Source: Psychrobacter sp. JCM 18902
Lineage (GTDB): Bacteria > Pseudomonadota > Gammaproteobacteria > Pseudomonadales > Moraxellaceae
Assembly (NCBI RefSeq): GCF_904846615.1
Contig: NZ_CAJHBK010000001.1
Span: 1,860,001-1,924,000 of the forward strand
Length of the DNA stretch: 64,000 nt
Direction: 5' to 3'
Part shown: piece by piece, positions 10,496 through 21,282 of the stretch
How the letters are laid out: every line of letters starts with the position of its first letter
How positions within the stretch are numbered: the first letter of the stretch is position 1
Translations under genes and position numbers: made by a program
The notes under the pieces: model-generated
The model's database searches: none
Seen by the model: the letters and a program-made list of their open reading frames with translations, nothing else
What the model was told of the DNA's origin: nothing

Positions 10496-11410
10496 ATGAA
10501 GCCTTCTGTTCTTCCCTCTGATGTCAATCTTATGGCCGCCACACCGCCGTCATCTTGGCAGCTATTTTTATCGACGTTTTGCCGAAATAAAGGTGCGGTG
10601 CTTGGTTTTATTGTGCTGGCATTGATGGTCATTATTGCCATCCTTGCGCCTGCCATTGCGCCCCATGACCCTTACGAGTTATTTACTGGTCAAGAGCAGT
10701 TGCCGCCTGCCTTTCTGGATGGCGGCAATACCATGTTTTGGCTGGGCACGGATGATGCTGGACGAGACACCTTGTCTCGGGTGATGTATGGCGCGCGTTA
10801 TTCTCTATTTATCGGTCTGAGCGCGACGACTCTTGCCATGTTAGTCGGTGTTTCATTAGGACTTAGTGCTGCATTTTGGCCCAAGGTTTGGGGCAAAGCG
10901 GTCATGCTGGTCAATGATATTTTGATGTCTTATCCGAGCTTGCTATTGGCGATCATTATCGCCGCCATCCTAGGCCCTTCTATGACCAATACGATTATTA
11001 CCATCGCCTTGGTCTGTACGCCACCTTTTATTCGGCTGACTCGTGCTACTGCAATGGTAGAGCTACAGCGTGAGTATTTTATCGCTTCGCAAGTGATGGG
11101 CGCTGGTGTGCTTAGATTGTTATTTATCACCATTTTGCCCAACTGTATGGCACCGCTCATCGTGCAGGCGACGATGATTTTCTCGTCTGCTATTTTAGAA
11201 GCAGGTGCAATTGGTTTCTTAGGCTTTGGTGTTCAGCCACCCGATGCTGAATGGGGTGCAATGCTTGGTACGGCGCGTCAATATATTCAAAGTAATGTTT
11301 GGCTAGCGATTTGGCCCGGTGTCGCTATTTTCTTAGCCGCATTGTCGATTAACTTGACTGGTGATGGCCTACGCGATGCGCTAGATCCCAAATTAAAGCA
11401 GGTGACCTAA
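10496..11410 (+). CDS. dppC: dipeptide ABC transporter permease DppC
   Basis: Second inner-membrane permease (304 residues). It has the cytoplasmic N-terminus followed by the first span and the PHDPYELF segment typical of DppC/OppC, then the periplasmic [20 protein letters not shown] signature. The EAA loop is [19 protein letters not shown]. The C-terminal [16 protein letters not shown] motif is also standard. The ribosome binding site (aggaactgctc) supports the ATG. The gene lies 142 bases after dppB and ends one base before dppD, so it is cotranscribed. Confidence 0.93.
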   Translation: MKPSVLPSDVNLMAATPPSSWQLFLSTFCRNKGAVLGFIVLALMVIIAILAPAIAPHDPYELFTGQEQLPPAFLDGGNTMFWLGTDDAGRDTLSRVMYGARYSLFIGLSATTLAMLVGVSLGLSAAFWPKVWGKAVMLVNDILMSYPSLLLAIIIAAILGPSMTNTIITIALVCTPPFIRLTRATAMVELQREYFIASQVMGAGVLRLLFITILPNCMAPLIVQATMIFSSAILEAGAIGFLGFGVQPPDAEWGAMLGTARQYIQSNVWLAIWPGVAIFLAALSINLTGDGLRDALDPKLKQVT

Positions 11411-11411
11411 G

Positions 11412-12494
11412 ATGACTGAACCATTAATTAAAACGCCTACCACTCACACTTCTATGAATGGCGCATCAAAAAAAGAATCACCATTGTTGTTAGATATTGA
11501 AAATCTTTCAGTGACTTTCGGGCAAGGGGTGCGCGCTTTTCGTGCAGTCGATGATGTGTCGTTAAAGATTACACAAGGCGAAGTCATCGCAGTCGTGGGT
11601 GAATCTGGATCGGGTAAGTCAGTTACGATGATGGCACTGATGGGGCTACTACCACCCTCTGCAACTGTCCGTTCCAAGCGCGTTATGTTCGATGATAAAG
11701 ACATGCTCAGTATGTCAGCCAAAGAAAAACGCGGCATCATTGGCAAAGACATCTCAATGATCTTTCAAAATGCCATGTCTTGTCTAAATCCAAGCTTCAC
11801 GGTTGAGATGCAACTGGGCGAAGTATTACGTAAGCATCTAGGCTTGCGTGGCTCAGCCGTACAGGCGCGTATCCTAGAGCTGTTAGAGCTGGTCGAGATG
11901 CCCGATGCCAAAAATCGACTCAAGGTTTATCCGCATCAGCTATCAGGCGGTATGAGTCAACGAGTTATGATTGCGATGGCAATTGCTTGTGAGCCCAAAC
12001 TACTCATCGCCGATGAACCTACCACCGCGCTCGATGTCACAGTACAAGCGCAAATCATGGACTTGCTAAGCCGATTGCAACGCGAAAAACAAATGGCGAT
12101 GATACTGATTACCCACGACTTGGGTTTGGTCGCGCAAAACTCGCGTGATGTCGCGGTCATGTATGCCGGACAAGTGGTCGAAACCAGTACCGTGCCGGAG
12201 ATTTTTCAAAAGCCTGCTCACCCTTATACGGAGGCCTTGCTGCAAGCCATTCCAGAGCTGGCTATCGGTCAAGACCGTCTGAACAGCTTACCCGGTGTCG
12301 TACCCAGCCAATACGATCGCCCGAGTGGTTGCTTATTGTCTCCTCGTTGTCCGTATAAAGAAGCCGCTTGTGAGGTTCCACCGCCCATTTTAGATACTCC
12401 TAATGGCAAAGTGCGCTGTATTCATCCAGAATTACCGAGCGCACCTTCTCATCTATCCACCTCTCACGCTGCTACATTGGAGTCACAAGTATGA
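11412..12494 (+). CDS. dppD: dipeptide ABC transporter ATP-binding protein DppD
   Basis: One of the two ATPase subunits (360 residues). Walker A GESGSGKS, signature LSGGMSQRV, Walker [13 protein letters not shown] and the switch histidine in [10 protein letters not shown] are intact. The C-terminal peptide-transporter domain has the cysteine pattern [16 protein letters not shown]. The N-terminus carries about 25 extra polar residues before the family core ([13 protein letters not shown]), so a later start is possible, but no better ribosome binding site is seen. Its last four bases overlap the dppF start (ATGA), implying translational coupling. Confidence 0.92.
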   Translation: MTEPLIKTPTTHTSMNGASKKESPLLLDIENLSVTFGQGVRAFRAVDDVSLKITQGEVIAVVGESGSGKSVTMMALMGLLPPSATVRSKRVMFDDKDMLSMSAKEKRGIIGKDISMIFQNAMSCLNPSFTVEMQLGEVLRKHLGLRGSAVQARILELLELVEMPDAKNRLKVYPHQLSGGMSQRVMIAMAIACEPKLLIADEPTTALDVTVQAQIMDLLSRLQREKQMAMILITHDLGLVAQNSRDVAVMYAGQVVETSTVPEIFQKPAHPYTEALLQAIPELAIGQDRLNSLPGVVPSQYDRPSGCLLSPRCPYKEAACEVPPPILDTPNGKVRCIHPELPSAPSHLSTSHAATLESQV

Positions 12495-13462
12495 GTAATA
12501 AAGTGGTCCTAAAAGCAGACAATCTACACAAGCACTACCCAGTATCACAAGGTCTGGGCAAAGCAAAAGCGTACGTGAAAGCGCTCAATGGTATCTCATT
12601 CGAGCTTGAAGCTGGCAAGACACTGGCCGTCGTCGGTGAATCAGGCTGCGGAAAATCTACCCTTGCCCGCCAGTTGACATTGATCGAAGCGCCTACACAT
12701 GGTGAGCTATTTATCAATGATGAAGGCACCACTGGCTATAGTAGAAAAGCACTCAAAGAGTTGCGTACTGAAATTCAAATGGTCTTCCAAAACCCTTATG
12801 GTAGCCTCAACCCGCGCCATACTATCGGCTATCAGTTGACGGAACCATTGGATATCCATACCAAATTGTCCAAAGAAGAAAAGCGCGACAAAATCAACGA
12901 GATGATGAGACATGTCGGTCTACGACCTGAACATGCTGGTCGTTATCCGCATATGTTTTCTGGTGGTCAGCGTCAACGTATTGCCCTCGCCCGCGCGATG
13001 ATGCTCAATCCGAAAATCGTCGTCGCTGATGAGCCAACTTCCGCCCTTGATGTATCAATCCAAGCGCAAGTCTTAAATCTATTTATGGACTTACAGGATG
13101 AATATCGCACCGCTTACGTCTTTATCTCACATAATTTATCCGTCGTGCGCCACGTCGCTGATGATGTGATGGTGATGTATTTAGGTCAAGCTGTTGAGCA
13201 CGGTCCCAAAGAAGCGATTTACAACGCGCCAAAACATCCCTATACCATCGCGCTACTGGCTGCTGCACCAACGGTAAATGGCCATAAAAATGATTTGACC
13301 CTACAAGGTGAGCTACCAAGTCCACTAAATCCACCAAGTGGCTGCGCCCTACATAAACGCTGCCCCTATGCCAAACAGCAATGCAGCGAAGTAGAGCCGC
13401 AACTGCGAGAGTGGGACGGTCGATTGGTGGCTTGTTTACGTTTGGAAGAAATATATGGATAA
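12491..13462 (+). CDS. dppF: dipeptide ABC transporter ATP-binding protein DppF
   Basis: Second ATPase subunit (323 residues), forming a heterodimer with DppD. Walker [10 protein letters not shown]-loop [13 protein letters not shown], signature [14 protein letters not shown], Walker [12 protein letters not shown] and the His switch FISHNLSVV are all present. It ends with the family's C-terminal [16 protein letters not shown] domain. It is the last gene of the operon and is followed within 80 bases by a strong terminator. Confidence 0.93.
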   Translation: MSNKVVLKADNLHKHYPVSQGLGKAKAYVKALNGISFELEAGKTLAVVGESGCGKSTLARQLTLIEAPTHGELFINDEGTTGYSRKALKELRTEIQMVFQNPYGSLNPRHTIGYQLTEPLDIHTKLSKEEKRDKINEMMRHVGLRPEHAGRYPHMFSGGQRQRIALARAMMLNPKIVVADEPTSALDVSIQAQVLNLFMDLQDEYRTAYVFISHNLSVVRHVADDVMVMYLGQAVEHGPKEAIYNAPKHPYTIALLAAAPTVNGHKNDLTLQGELPSPLNPPSGCALHKRCPYAKQQCSEVEPQLREWDGRLVACLRLEEIYG

Positions 13463-13537
13463 GGTGACTAAGGTTAAGATGGTTAACGATTAATCAATAC
13501 TCACCACGCCCCAACACCTAGGAAATTTGCTACAACC

Positions 13538-13571
13538 AAAAAAGGCCTGACCTTGATTCAGGCCTTTTTTT
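13538..13571 (+). terminator. Rho-independent terminator of dppABCDF
   Basis: Perfect 10-bp stem AAAGGCCTGA / TCAGGCCTTT with a 7-base loop, followed by TTTT. It also has an A-run on its left side, so it could work in both directions and also end the minus-strand NERD gene that faces it. Confidence 0.9.
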
Positions 13572-13618
13572 GCTACTCGCTTGATCATCTCACCGTTACA
13601 TCTCGGGCAGGTTGGTGT

Positions 13619-14524
13619 TTAAATCAAATAAGCTGTATGGTCTATCGCCTCACCTGTCGCAGAGGAACTCGTTGCTAATTCAAGCTCTACAACCTCAAAC
13701 GGTGTAAGAAATACTTTATCGGCAATATCATGTGAAATACTGTTATACGAAGTGACTGTCTGCTGAGTATTCAGGCTGTCAGTTGGTAACTCGCTAGATT
13801 CAATCTCAGTTTGACCAGACCATCGCAGCACTTCTCGGCTTTTCAGCGTGGCTCGTTTAGCAGTTTCTTTTATTACCGGCTCGAGTGTAGGCTTACTGGC
13901 AGTTTTAGCAATTGTTTTATCAGTAGCGTTACCGCTAGGCTGCTGATTAAACTGGCTATGCTTGTCTTTTAGATAGGCTTTATGCTCTCTATTGGTGCGT
14001 CAAGATTTGCTAAATCTGTTGCTATTAATCTGCTCAACGATAGACTTGACCTCGTCTTCAGTCAGCATCTCATCTTGTTTCTTCTTCACATAAGAGACCA
14101 TCCCACCTGTTAATACGTGTTCGGGCAACTCATCACGGGTTTTCAGCTCACACTCACCGATGAAAGCAATCATCGAATGGAAGTAGCTCAGCTCCAAGCC
14201 CAATAAATCTGCGAGCGTCTTAATGTGCAAGTAGTTTTGACGCAATGGATTTTGGAATTTGAATTTACTTCCATTCGGGAAAGCTTGTGTCCACTGCTTT
14301 TGCTTTTCGCTACCATATATCCAGCCTTTATAATTCTTGGTTTCGATGACAAAGATGCCGTATACAGAGACGATAATATGATCGATTTGGGTACTGCCAC
14401 CATTGGCTTTTGGCAAGGTGATACCGTTTAAGCGATGATAGACATTTTTTTCTAGTTTTAACCACATGGCTACATTGATCACAGTTTCACCTAGGAAACC
14501 TTTAAAGCTGGATTTTAGGGACAT
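13619..14524 (-). pseudogene. NERD-domain (nuclease-related) protein interrupted by an in-frame TGA
   Basis: The first 174 codons (ATG 14524 to TGA at 14002-14000) encode a NERD domain: a basic start MSLKSSFKGFLGET, then GSTQIDHIIVSVYGIFVIETKNYKGWIYG with the restriction-nuclease-like Asp and Glu-x-Lys residues, then WTQAF and QNPLRQNYLHIKTL. Translation then stops at TGA, but the same frame continues open for 126 more codons to TAA at 13619. The residues right after the stop (RTNREHKAYLKDKHS) look like the usual NERD continuation (threonine, arginine and HxxxL pattern), so the gene was probably one protein of about 301 residues, broken by a single change such as TTA to TGA. The distal part is Ser/Thr/Glu-rich and lacks the zinc ribbon found in many relatives. 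Alternatives are TGA read-through or a sequencing error. NERD proteins are often found among defence and mobile genes; the function is not settled. Confidence 0.75.
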
Positions 14525-14575
14525 GGTTGCTCTTATATTTTCAAGTAATCAGAAAGTACGCTTCGCATATAAAAT

Positions 14576-15055
14576 TTAAGGATCCTCATAATTTTCATGC
14601 AACAGACCTCCTAATAACATTCTAAATACAATAAAAACAAACAACATATTTACTGAAGAAATAGCTATTACTATAGAACTAAATAAAGCCGTAATACTAG
14701 AACTTTCTAAGATAATGATTTCACTATAAGAATTCAATCTAGATACAAAACTAAGTATCAAAATAGAAACTATTGAAAAAAGAGACCAACTCCCTGATAC
14801 TAAAAAATATTTATATACAACAACGTCGTCCGTATACTTACTTACAACCATATTAGTACTTTTTAATCTACTCATGTACTTTGAACCAAATAAGGTACTA
14901 ATAGTAGTAAGATAAAAACCAAAAAATATAGCGAAAGCTGTAATAAGATTTTGCGCTGTATAATTAGTAATAGGTAACGCAAAGATATAACTAACAGCAA
15001 ATGTACAAAGAAATATTATTAATCCTATGTAAATGTGTATTTTCCTCATAAACAA
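14576..15055 (-). CDS. unknown small membrane protein, partner of the upstream 280-residue protein
   Basis: 159 residues, not recognised. Four hydrophobic segments are visible, roughly residues 5-28 (HIYIGLIIFLCTFAVSYIFA), 35-55 (NLITAFAIFFGFYLTTIS), 85-108 (FLVSGSWSLFSIVSILILSF) and 120-150 (SITALFSSIVIAIS onward), with a basic loop after the second (SKYMSRLKSTN). The start overlaps the end of the upstream gene by 10 bases, so the two are almost certainly cotranscribed and translationally coupled. Base composition is strikingly AT-rich compared with neighbouring housekeeping genes, which suggests transfer. A four-helix membrane protein paired with a soluble protein is a common layout in anti-phage systems (for example KwaA with KwaB in Kiwa), but I cannot show homology to any of them. 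Confidence 0.7.
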   Translation of the reverse strand: MFMRKIHIYIGLIIFLCTFAVSYIFALPITNYTAQNLITAFAIFFGFYLTTISTLFGSKYMSRLKSTNMVVSKYTDDVVVYKYFLVSGSWSLFSIVSILILSFVSRLNSYSEIIILESSSITALFSSIVIAISSVNMLFVFIVFRMLLGGLLHENYEDP

Positions 15056-15888
15056 TCCGTTCTTTCAAGTTTTTTCAAGAACTCTTTAGTTATATCACTA
15101 GGATCAAAGAGTTTAGTCTTCTTATCTTGATTTACACTTACATCTATCTTCTTCGTCATACTATCTAATCTAAAAATAGTATCTAAGTGATTCTTATCTT
15201 TTCCTATGCATACTAAATCCCTAAATAAACCATCCTTACGCATTCCCACTAATTTTTTAAATTTCTCTAAAAAATCTTTTGTTACATTAGCCTCTTTCAT
15301 TTTTATACTTAACTCATATTCCATGTCATTACTAGGTGCTAAGCCTAATAACTCTTTAGGTTGAGGAAGCATATCAAAAGCTCCTAAAGTTATAGTATTG
15401 AATAAATCTTCTCTGTACTTAAACTTAACTTGATTAACTAATGCTATTGTTTCAATGAACCTATCTGGGTTTGAAAAAACATTACTTATACTTACGGTAC
15501 TTTGTTTTTCTAAATAATCTAGCTTTCTTTGAAAAAAGCTTTCTACCTTGCCCTTTAAATTCAAATTATTTATGAATAGAAGCTTAGTTCTATTATCATA
15601 GAAGCAAAACAATTGCTTATTAGGCTCTAATAAATCTATCTCTCTAGGATTCTTCATACTTTCGTAAGTTTTAGTATCAACAACATCTTCTGAGTAAGGA
15701 GTTGTACAACCAATTTTTGCATAAAACCAATATACATCATCTGTTAGTTTTCTAATTTCATCAAATAAATAATAAGTATCTTTATCTTGATAGCTTTGCT
15801 CTGAATTATCAAATAGTACTTCTAAATCCGCATCCTTAACTAAGCTTCCATCAATCAATACCTGAAGTGTTGAGAAATTTACAATCAT
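15046..15888 (-). CDS. unknown soluble protein, first gene of an AT-rich two-gene module
   Basis: 280 residues, not recognised. It appears cytosolic: no signal peptide and no membrane segment. The N-terminal half is acidic with strands such as KQLFCFYDNRTKLLFINN near residue 100, then a helical FFQRKLDYLEKQ; the C-terminal part is Lys-rich with a helix (FLEKFKKLVGMRKDGLF) and a probable beta-hairpin around DTIFRLDSMTKKIDVSV. No catalytic motif is obvious. The start has a strong ribosome binding site (aaagggtaaagt). The message continues into the four-span membrane protein by a 10-base overlap. Codon use is AT-rich. The overall plan (middle strand-helix region, small C-terminal domain, membrane partner) loosely recalls the KwaB/DUF4868 type; treat this only as a hypothesis. 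Confidence 0.72.
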   Translation of the reverse strand: MIVNFSTLQVLIDGSLVKDADLEVLFDNSEQSYQDKDTYYLFDEIRKLTDDVYWFYAKIGCTTPYSEDVVDTKTYESMKNPREIDLLEPNKQLFCFYDNRTKLLFINNLNLKGKVESFFQRKLDYLEKQSTVSISNVFSNPDRFIETIALVNQVKFKYREDLFNTITLGAFDMLPQPKELLGLAPSNDMEYELSIKMKEANVTKDFLEKFKKLVGMRKDGLFRDLVCIGKDKNHLDTIFRLDSMTKKIDVSVNQDKKTKLFDPSDITKEFLKKLERTDCL

Positions 15889-16258
15889 ACTTTACCCTTT
15901 AAATAATAAACTTATGTTTTGATACAATCATTTATAATAACAGACTTGTAATTAAAACCACATAAGTTCTAAGAGCATACATATAATAGATTATGTACAG
16001 AGCAGTTCATCGACTCTTCGACAATAGCTAGTTATATACTTAATGGTATATAGAGTAGCAGAAGACTTACCGATGTAGTATGAAGTAACTCATATTTACG
16101 TCATCTACTGTCGTGTCATATTCATCCAAATAGTGAGCTCCTACCCTCCAAAAATCATGAGTTAGAAACACAAAGAGAAGCTCAAACAATACAAAAAAAA
16201 GCCACTAGATTTCTCTAGTAGCTCTTTTTTTATTTAAACGCTAACTAAGTTAGGTTTA
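15889..16258. other. 370-bp spacer between the AT-rich module and tktA
   Basis: Holds the putative promoter of the two-gene module (an A/T-rich minus-strand TATAAAT-like stretch near 15930) and the tktA terminator at its right end. No open reading frame or repeat is evident in the rest. Confidence 0.4.
16193..16233 (-). terminator. Rho-independent terminator of tktA
   Basis: Stem GCTACTAGA / TCTAGTGGC on the minus strand (one G-U pair, three-base loop) is followed by a run of eight T. An A/T-run on the other side makes it potentially bidirectional. It lies about 30 bases past the tktA stop. Confidence 0.85.
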
Positions 16259-18256
16259 TTACACCAAACTATTTACTGCTTCAACCACAGCGTCAGTCGT
16301 AATACCAAACTCTTTGTACAAGTCACTTGCAGGAGCAGATTCGCCATAAGTGGTCATACCGATGACTTTGCCGTCTAGACCAACGAACTTATACCAGTAA
16401 TCTACATGCGCCGCTTCGACTGCGACGCGTGCACGGATATTGGCAGGCAATACGGCTTCACGATAGCTAGCATCTTGCTCTACGAAGATCTCAGCACATG
16501 GCATAGAGACTACACGGACGCCAACACCATTTGCGCTCAACGCTTCATACGCTTCCATCGCTAGGCCGACTTCTGAACCAGTCGCGATGATGATGGCTTG
16601 TAGCTCGCTTTGTTCTTTCGCCAATACATAACCACCTTTGGTGATGTTGGCTACTTGCTCATTATCGCGTGCTTGATGTGGCAAGCTCTGACGGCTAAAG
16701 ATCAATGCTGATGGATTGTTTTCTGATTTGATTGCTTCTACCCAAGCACTAGCAGATTCAGTCGCATCACACGGACGCCATGTGCGTAGATTTGGCGTGG
16801 TACGTAGGCTAGTCAATTGCTCAACTGGCTGATGCGTTGGGCCATCTTCACCCAGACCGATAGAGTCATGCGTATAGACATGGATGACGCGCTGCTTCAT
16901 CAATGCGCCCATGCGTACCGCGTTACGTGCGTACTCCATAAACATCAGGAACGTTGCGACGTAAGGGATAAAACCGCCATGCAATGCAATACCGTTGGCA
17001 ATCGCGGTCATGCCGAACTCACGTACGCCATAATAGATATAGTTGCCGTCAGCGTCTTTTTCGATGCCTTTAGCGCCTTTGAATAATGTTAGGTTTGAGC
17101 CAGCTAGATCTGCTGAACCACCTAGCAATTCTGGTAATAATGGCTGTAAGGTATTGATGGCGTTTTGACTGGCTTTACGGCTAGCAACATCGCCGCCCAC
17201 TTCTTGCGTTTGCTGAATATAAGCTTGTGCTTGGCTATCAAAGTCAGCAGGCAAATCACCATTTAGACGGCGTAATAACTCAGCTGCCAGTTCAGGATAG
17301 GCTTTTTTATACGCGTCAAAATCAGCATCCCAGTTCTTCTGTTGGACGTCACCTTTGGCTTTAGCATCCCATGCTTCATAGATTTCATCATCTAATTCAA
17401 ACGGGGCATGTTTCCAAGATAACGCATCACGAGTCAGAGCGATTTCGTCATCACCTAGTGGCGCACCATGACTGGCTGCAAGACCCTGTTTGTTCGGGCT
17501 ACCAGCACCGATAGTAGTTTTGCAAATCAAAAGACTTGGTTTGGCAGTCTCTTTAAGCGCTTGTTCAGTTGCTTGAGTAATAGCATCGGCATCATGACCA
17601 TCGACCTTGATAACTTGCCAGCCGTATGACTCAAATCGCGCCTCAGTATCATCAGTGAACCAGCCTTCGACATTACCATCGATAGAGATGCCATTGTCAT
17701 CATAGAAGAAGACCAGCTTACCAAGACCTAACGTGCCAGCCAGTGAGCACACTTCATGACTGATACCTTCCATCAAGCAACCATCGCCTAAGAACGCATA
17801 GGTATTATGGTCTACGACGTTATGACCGTCACGATTGAACTGTGCCGCTAAAGTTTTTTCAGCGATCGCAAAACCAACGGCATTAGCAATACCCTGTCCT
17901 AATGGACCGGTAGTCGTTTCAATACCTGGTGTGTAGCCAAGCTCAGGATGGCCTGGAGTTTTTGAATGCAGCTGACGGAAACCTTTCAGATCATCAACGC
18001 TGACATCATAACCAGATAAATGCAGCAATGAGTAAATAAGCATTGAGCCATGACCGTTCGATAAGACAAAGCGATCACGGTTGTGCCACTGTGGATCGGT
18101 TGGGTTGTGCTTCAAAAACTTGCGCCACAAAACTTCGGCAATATCGGCCATACCCATTGGCGCGCCTGGATGTCCAGAGTTGGCTTTTTGAACCGCATCA
18201 AACGACAGTACACGGATGGCATTGGCTAATTTACGTTCGCTAATTGGAGCTGGCAT
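16259..18256 (-). CDS. tktA: transketolase
   Basis: Thiamine-diphosphate enzyme (665 residues) of the non-oxidative pentose phosphate pathway; it moves two-carbon units between ketoses and aldoses. The thiamine-diphosphate motif begins at GDGCLMEG (residues 158-165) and the magnesium-binding region [10 protein letters not shown] follows. His in SGHPGAPMG near residue 28, the [14 protein letters not shown] segment near residue 115, the pyrimidine-domain [10 protein letters not shown] and the [15 protein letters not shown] motif are all present. Length is standard. The ribosome binding site is aggacactct. The gene appears to be transcribed alone, ending at the terminator just downstream. Confidence 0.97.
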   Translation of the reverse strand: MPAPISERKLANAIRVLSFDAVQKANSGHPGAPMGMADIAEVLWRKFLKHNPTDPQWHNRDRFVLSNGHGSMLIYSLLHLSGYDVSVDDLKGFRQLHSKTPGHPELGYTPGIETTTGPLGQGIANAVGFAIAEKTLAAQFNRDGHNVVDHNTYAFLGDGCLMEGISHEVCSLAGTLGLGKLVFFYDDNGISIDGNVEGWFTDDTEARFESYGWQVIKVDGHDADAITQATEQALKETAKPSLLICKTTIGAGSPNKQGLAASHGAPLGDDEIALTRDALSWKHAPFELDDEIYEAWDAKAKGDVQQKNWDADFDAYKKAYPELAAELLRRLNGDLPADFDSQAQAYIQQTQEVGGDVASRKASQNAINTLQPLLPELLGGSADLAGSNLTLFKGAKGIEKDADGNYIYYGVREFGMTAIANGIALHGGFIPYVATFLMFMEYARNAVRMGALMKQRVIHVYTHDSIGLGEDGPTHQPVEQLTSLRTTPNLRTWRPCDATESASAWVEAIKSENNPSALIFSRQSLPHQARDNEQVANITKGGYVLAKEQSELQAIIIATGSEVGLAMEAYEALSANGVGVRVVSMPCAEIFVEQDASYREAVLPANIRARVAVEAAHVDYWYKFVGLDGKVIGMTTYGESAPASDLYKEFGITTDAVVEAVNSLV

Positions 18257-18458
18257 AGAGTGTCCTAGTATTGGGCTAAGAGGAGAGTTTACTCAAAGGA
18301 GTATAAGCATAAGGACGCCAAATGCGTCCCTAAGTTATAGACTATAAAATCAAAGTGTAATATTAACATATTTGCTATGAGGCTAGCCAAGAAATGGTAT
18401 GACAGAATCGTTTGTGTTTAATAATTATTCATATCAGTTTTATCAAACTACCCTATAT

Positions 18459-18494
18459 TAAAAAGCTGTGAGTCATCTTAGTAACTCACAGCTA
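18459..18494 (-). terminator. Rho-independent terminator of serS
   Basis: Perfect 10-bp stem AGCTGTGAGT / ACTCACAGCT with a 10-base loop; on the minus strand it is followed by TTTTT, about 20 bases after the serS stop. Confidence 0.88.
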
Positions 18495-18512
18495 GTACAA
18501 GCAATATAGATA

Positions 18513-19799
18513 TTAAACTGAAATCGTCTCAGCACCGCCCATAAACGGACGCAATACTTCTGGAATCGTGATACTACCGTCAGCGTTTTGATGATTTTCC
18601 ATCACTGCCAATAGTGTACGACCCACTGCCAAGCCTGAACCATTTAGCGTGTGTGCCAAGCTGGTTTGTTTGCCATCTTTGACACGTGTTCCCATACGGC
18701 GCGCTTGGAAATCACCGCAGTTAGAGCAGCTTGAGATTTCACGATAGGTATCTTGGCTCGGTAACCATACTTCGATGTCATAGGTCTTTTGTGCTGCAAA
18801 GCCCATATCACCCGTACATAACTGAACGGTGCGGTATGGTAGGTTCAACTGCTGCAAGATATATTCGGCTTGTCCAGTCATTGCTTCTAATAAATCATCA
18901 GATTGCTCAGCGGTAGCAATATTGACCATCTCAACTTTTTCAAACTGATGCTGACGGATCAAACCACGAGTATCACGGCCATGTGAGCCTGCCTCACTAC
19001 GGAAACAAGGCGTATGCGCGGTAAACTTAAGTGGCAGCTCGCTAATATCCAAACGCTCGCCACGTACCAAGTTGGTCATTGGCACTTCGGCAGTAGGGAT
19101 AAGATAAAAATCCATGTCTTCATTGTTTGTATGATTTTTGAGCTTAAACAAATCATCTTCAAACTTAGGCAACTGCCCCGTACCTTTTAGGCTGTCTGAA
19201 TTCACAATATAAGGCACGTACGTTTCAAGATAGCCGTACTTCATGGTATGGGTATTGAGCATAAATTGAATCAGGGCGCGATGCATTTGTGCCAACTGTC
19301 CTTTTAGTACATTAAAGCGGCTGCCAGTCAGCTTGGTCGCGGCTTCAAAGTCGAGCATACCAAGTGTCTCGCCAATATAAGTGTGATCTTGAATTTCAAA
19401 ATCAAACGTACGAGGCGTGCCCCACTTGCGCACTTCTACGTTATCCTCTTCTGACGTACCCACTGGCACATCAGCTGCTGGAATATTTGGAATTTGCATA
19501 GCAGCTTTGTTGATACGCTCTTGTAGAGTGCGCAGCTCGTCTTCGGCTGTTTTAATCTCACCACTGACATTCTGCATCTCAGCCAATAGCTCACTGGCAT
19601 CTTCGCCTGATTTTTTCAAAGCACCCACTTGCTTAGCACCCGCATTACGGCTCGACTGCAACTCTTCGGTTTTGATCTGCAAAGATTTACGTTCTGACTC
19701 AACCGTTTGCCAAAAATCTATGTCAAGTGCATAACCACGAGTGGCCAACTGCTGTTGTAAATCGCTTAAATCGCCGCGTAAGAGTTTTGGATCAATCAT
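18513..19799 (-). CDS. serS: seryl-tRNA synthetase
   Basis: Class II aminoacyl-tRNA synthetase (428 residues) charging tRNA-Ser, and tRNA-Sec where present. The N-terminal helical arm (residues about 30-100, a long coiled coil with [15 protein letters not shown]) recognises the tRNA variable arm. Motif 2 is [20 protein letters not shown] and motif 3 is [18 protein letters not shown]; the [13 protein letters not shown] segment binds serine. Length and start (MIDPKLLR) match the family. It is monocistronic as far as can be seen, with its own terminator. Confidence 0.97.
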   Translation of the reverse strand: MIDPKLLRGDLSDLQQQLATRGYALDIDFWQTVESERKSLQIKTEELQSSRNAGAKQVGALKKSGEDASELLAEMQNVSGEIKTAEDELRTLQERINKAAMQIPNIPAADVPVGTSEEDNVEVRKWGTPRTFDFEIQDHTYIGETLGMLDFEAATKLTGSRFNVLKGQLAQMHRALIQFMLNTHTMKYGYLETYVPYIVNSDSLKGTGQLPKFEDDLFKLKNHTNNEDMDFYLIPTAEVPMTNLVRGERLDISELPLKFTAHTPCFRSEAGSHGRDTRGLIRQHQFEKVEMVNIATAEQSDDLLEAMTGQAEYILQQLNLPYRTVQLCTGDMGFAAQKTYDIEVWLPSQDTYREISSCSNCGDFQARRMGTRVKDGKQTSLAHTLNGSGLAVGRTLLAVMENHQNADGSITIPEVLRPFMGGAETISV

Positions 19800-20232
19800 A
19801 ATAGTTGCCTGTAACGCTAGAAGTGAGGAAGAGGTTCGAAAGTGTTATTTTTAAAGATACTGTTTTCAAAGGTGCTGATTTTATCAAAATAAGTGATAGC
19901 CGCTATAATACCAAGACACAGCAGATTTGACCATGTTTTGACCGCTGCTGATTGAATTTTCATTTATTACTTTCATTATCCGTAGCCAGTTATATTTGCT
20001 TTAAATGCATCTCTCAAAGTTCAGCTTACCTCAATAAGCCTCGCCCATCCTTATTAAAACCATTAATATCACCTCTATCAACGAACAGAGCGGCTTATAT
20101 GTTTCATTTAGAGGTGCTTTTCGGTAAGATAAGCGCATACCTTTTATTCGACTTCTAGCCAAGTACGACGTAGCTGCTACGTTTTGTCGATTTAAACCCA
20201 ACACTTTCAATACAAGTATTTGAGAAACCTTT
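19800..20232. other. 433-bp divergent promoter region between serS and the YcxB-like gene
   Basis: AT-rich, with no supported gene. Near 20168-20185 there is a small inverted repeat (ACGTAGC / GCTACGT followed by TTT), too short to call firmly. Confidence 0.4.
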
Positions 20233-20892
20233 ATGGCCTTGTACCCCTATACGCTACAACCTGTCGCCTTAAACCTAACTGAGGCAGAATTTCACCAAGC
20301 ACAATACGAGCTATTTGCCAGTGCCAGCCCTTCTTTCGGTCTAAAAAGTATCAAAATGAAAGAATGGATCATTATGGCGGTAACCGTGGTACTAGCGATC
20401 GCAGGGTTGGTTTTTGTGACAGGCTACTCAACCATTATCTTTTGGCTGATGCTGGTGTCAGTAATGATTTATTTACTGGTTCGTACCCTTGGCTTTAAAT
20501 GGTATGTGAAAAGAGAGTTTGACAAGCAAGTGGCCGATCAAGAAATGCCAGACGAGATGCGTCAGATGAAATTGGGCGTACAAAAGCATGGCCTCGTCAT
20601 GGCGATGCCAGTGAACCAGCCTGACACATTTAATAACAACCAAATGCGCGGCATGCAAATGCGAGCAGGCACGACCCAGCAAGCCGTCATTCCATGGTCA
20701 GCTGTCAAAAGCTGGGATGAAACGGACGACTATATCTTTATGATGTTTGAGATGAAAGGTCAACAAGGCAGCCAAATTGTGCCAAAGCGCTTAGAAGCAC
20801 AGAAGTTTCCGATCGATACGGTACGTCAGCATTTGCAAGAAGTTATCCCCATTAAAGGCTTAAACCCTGAAAACTTACAGCCGCCAGCATAA
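20233..20892 (+). CDS. YcxB-like membrane protein
   Basis: 219 residues with the layout of YcxB-family proteins: a cytoplasmic N-terminus, two closely spaced transmembrane helices (about residues 45-62 IIMAVTVVLAIAGLVFVTGY and 65-85 IIFWLMLVSVMIYLLVRTLG), then a soluble domain ending with a beta segment containing IPWSAVKSWDETDDYIFMMF. That aromatic-rich WxxV...D.Y.F pattern is the family's hallmark. No molecular function is known to me. A Met/Gln/Asn-rich loop (NNNQMRGMQMRAG) sits in the soluble domain. It stands alone between divergent serS and the Dps gene. Confidence 0.75.
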   Translation: MALYPYTLQPVALNLTEAEFHQAQYELFASASPSFGLKSIKMKEWIIMAVTVVLAIAGLVFVTGYSTIIFWLMLVSVMIYLLVRTLGFKWYVKREFDKQVADQEMPDEMRQMKLGVQKHGLVMAMPVNQPDTFNNNQMRGMQMRAGTTQQAVIPWSAVKSWDETDDYIFMMFEMKGQQGSQIVPKRLEAQKFPIDTVRQHLQEVIPIKGLNPENLQPPA

Positions 20893-21282
20893 AATAGTAG
20901 AAGACTTCTTTATTGCTTACTATATGAGCGATAAAGAAGTGATCAATAAAGAAATGATTAATAAAAAATAATTTTTACAAAATCAATCGTAATTATAAAT
21001 TTATTGAAATTAACTTATCGATGGTGCTCTGCTATTATAATAGCTATCAGAAGAAAGGTGACAATTGCTCTAAATTATATGAATGTATAGTTATGATTTT
21101 AGCTTAAGCTGACTCCATTCTATATGGCAGTTTTATCATACTATTTTCTAAGATTGTTACTTTTCAAGGCTGAAAAGCGTTAATATATTAACAAGCATAG
21201 TAATGCAGCACACGAGTTGCTACACTTCTCATCTTCTTCATTTAATGTTTTATCTCAACACTCAAACTATAAGGATAATATT
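20893..21282. other. 390-bp AT-rich region before the Dps gene
   Basis: Contains a TATAAT hexamer at 21036-21041 that might be a -10 element for dps, but no matching -35 is evident. No other feature is seen. Confidence 0.35.

Noticed and set aside
13619..13831. Separate 70-residue gene after the NERD domain
   Set aside because: Its ATG is an internal Met of the frame that continues directly from the NERD domain, with no ribosome binding site, so it is treated as the distal part of the broken gene.
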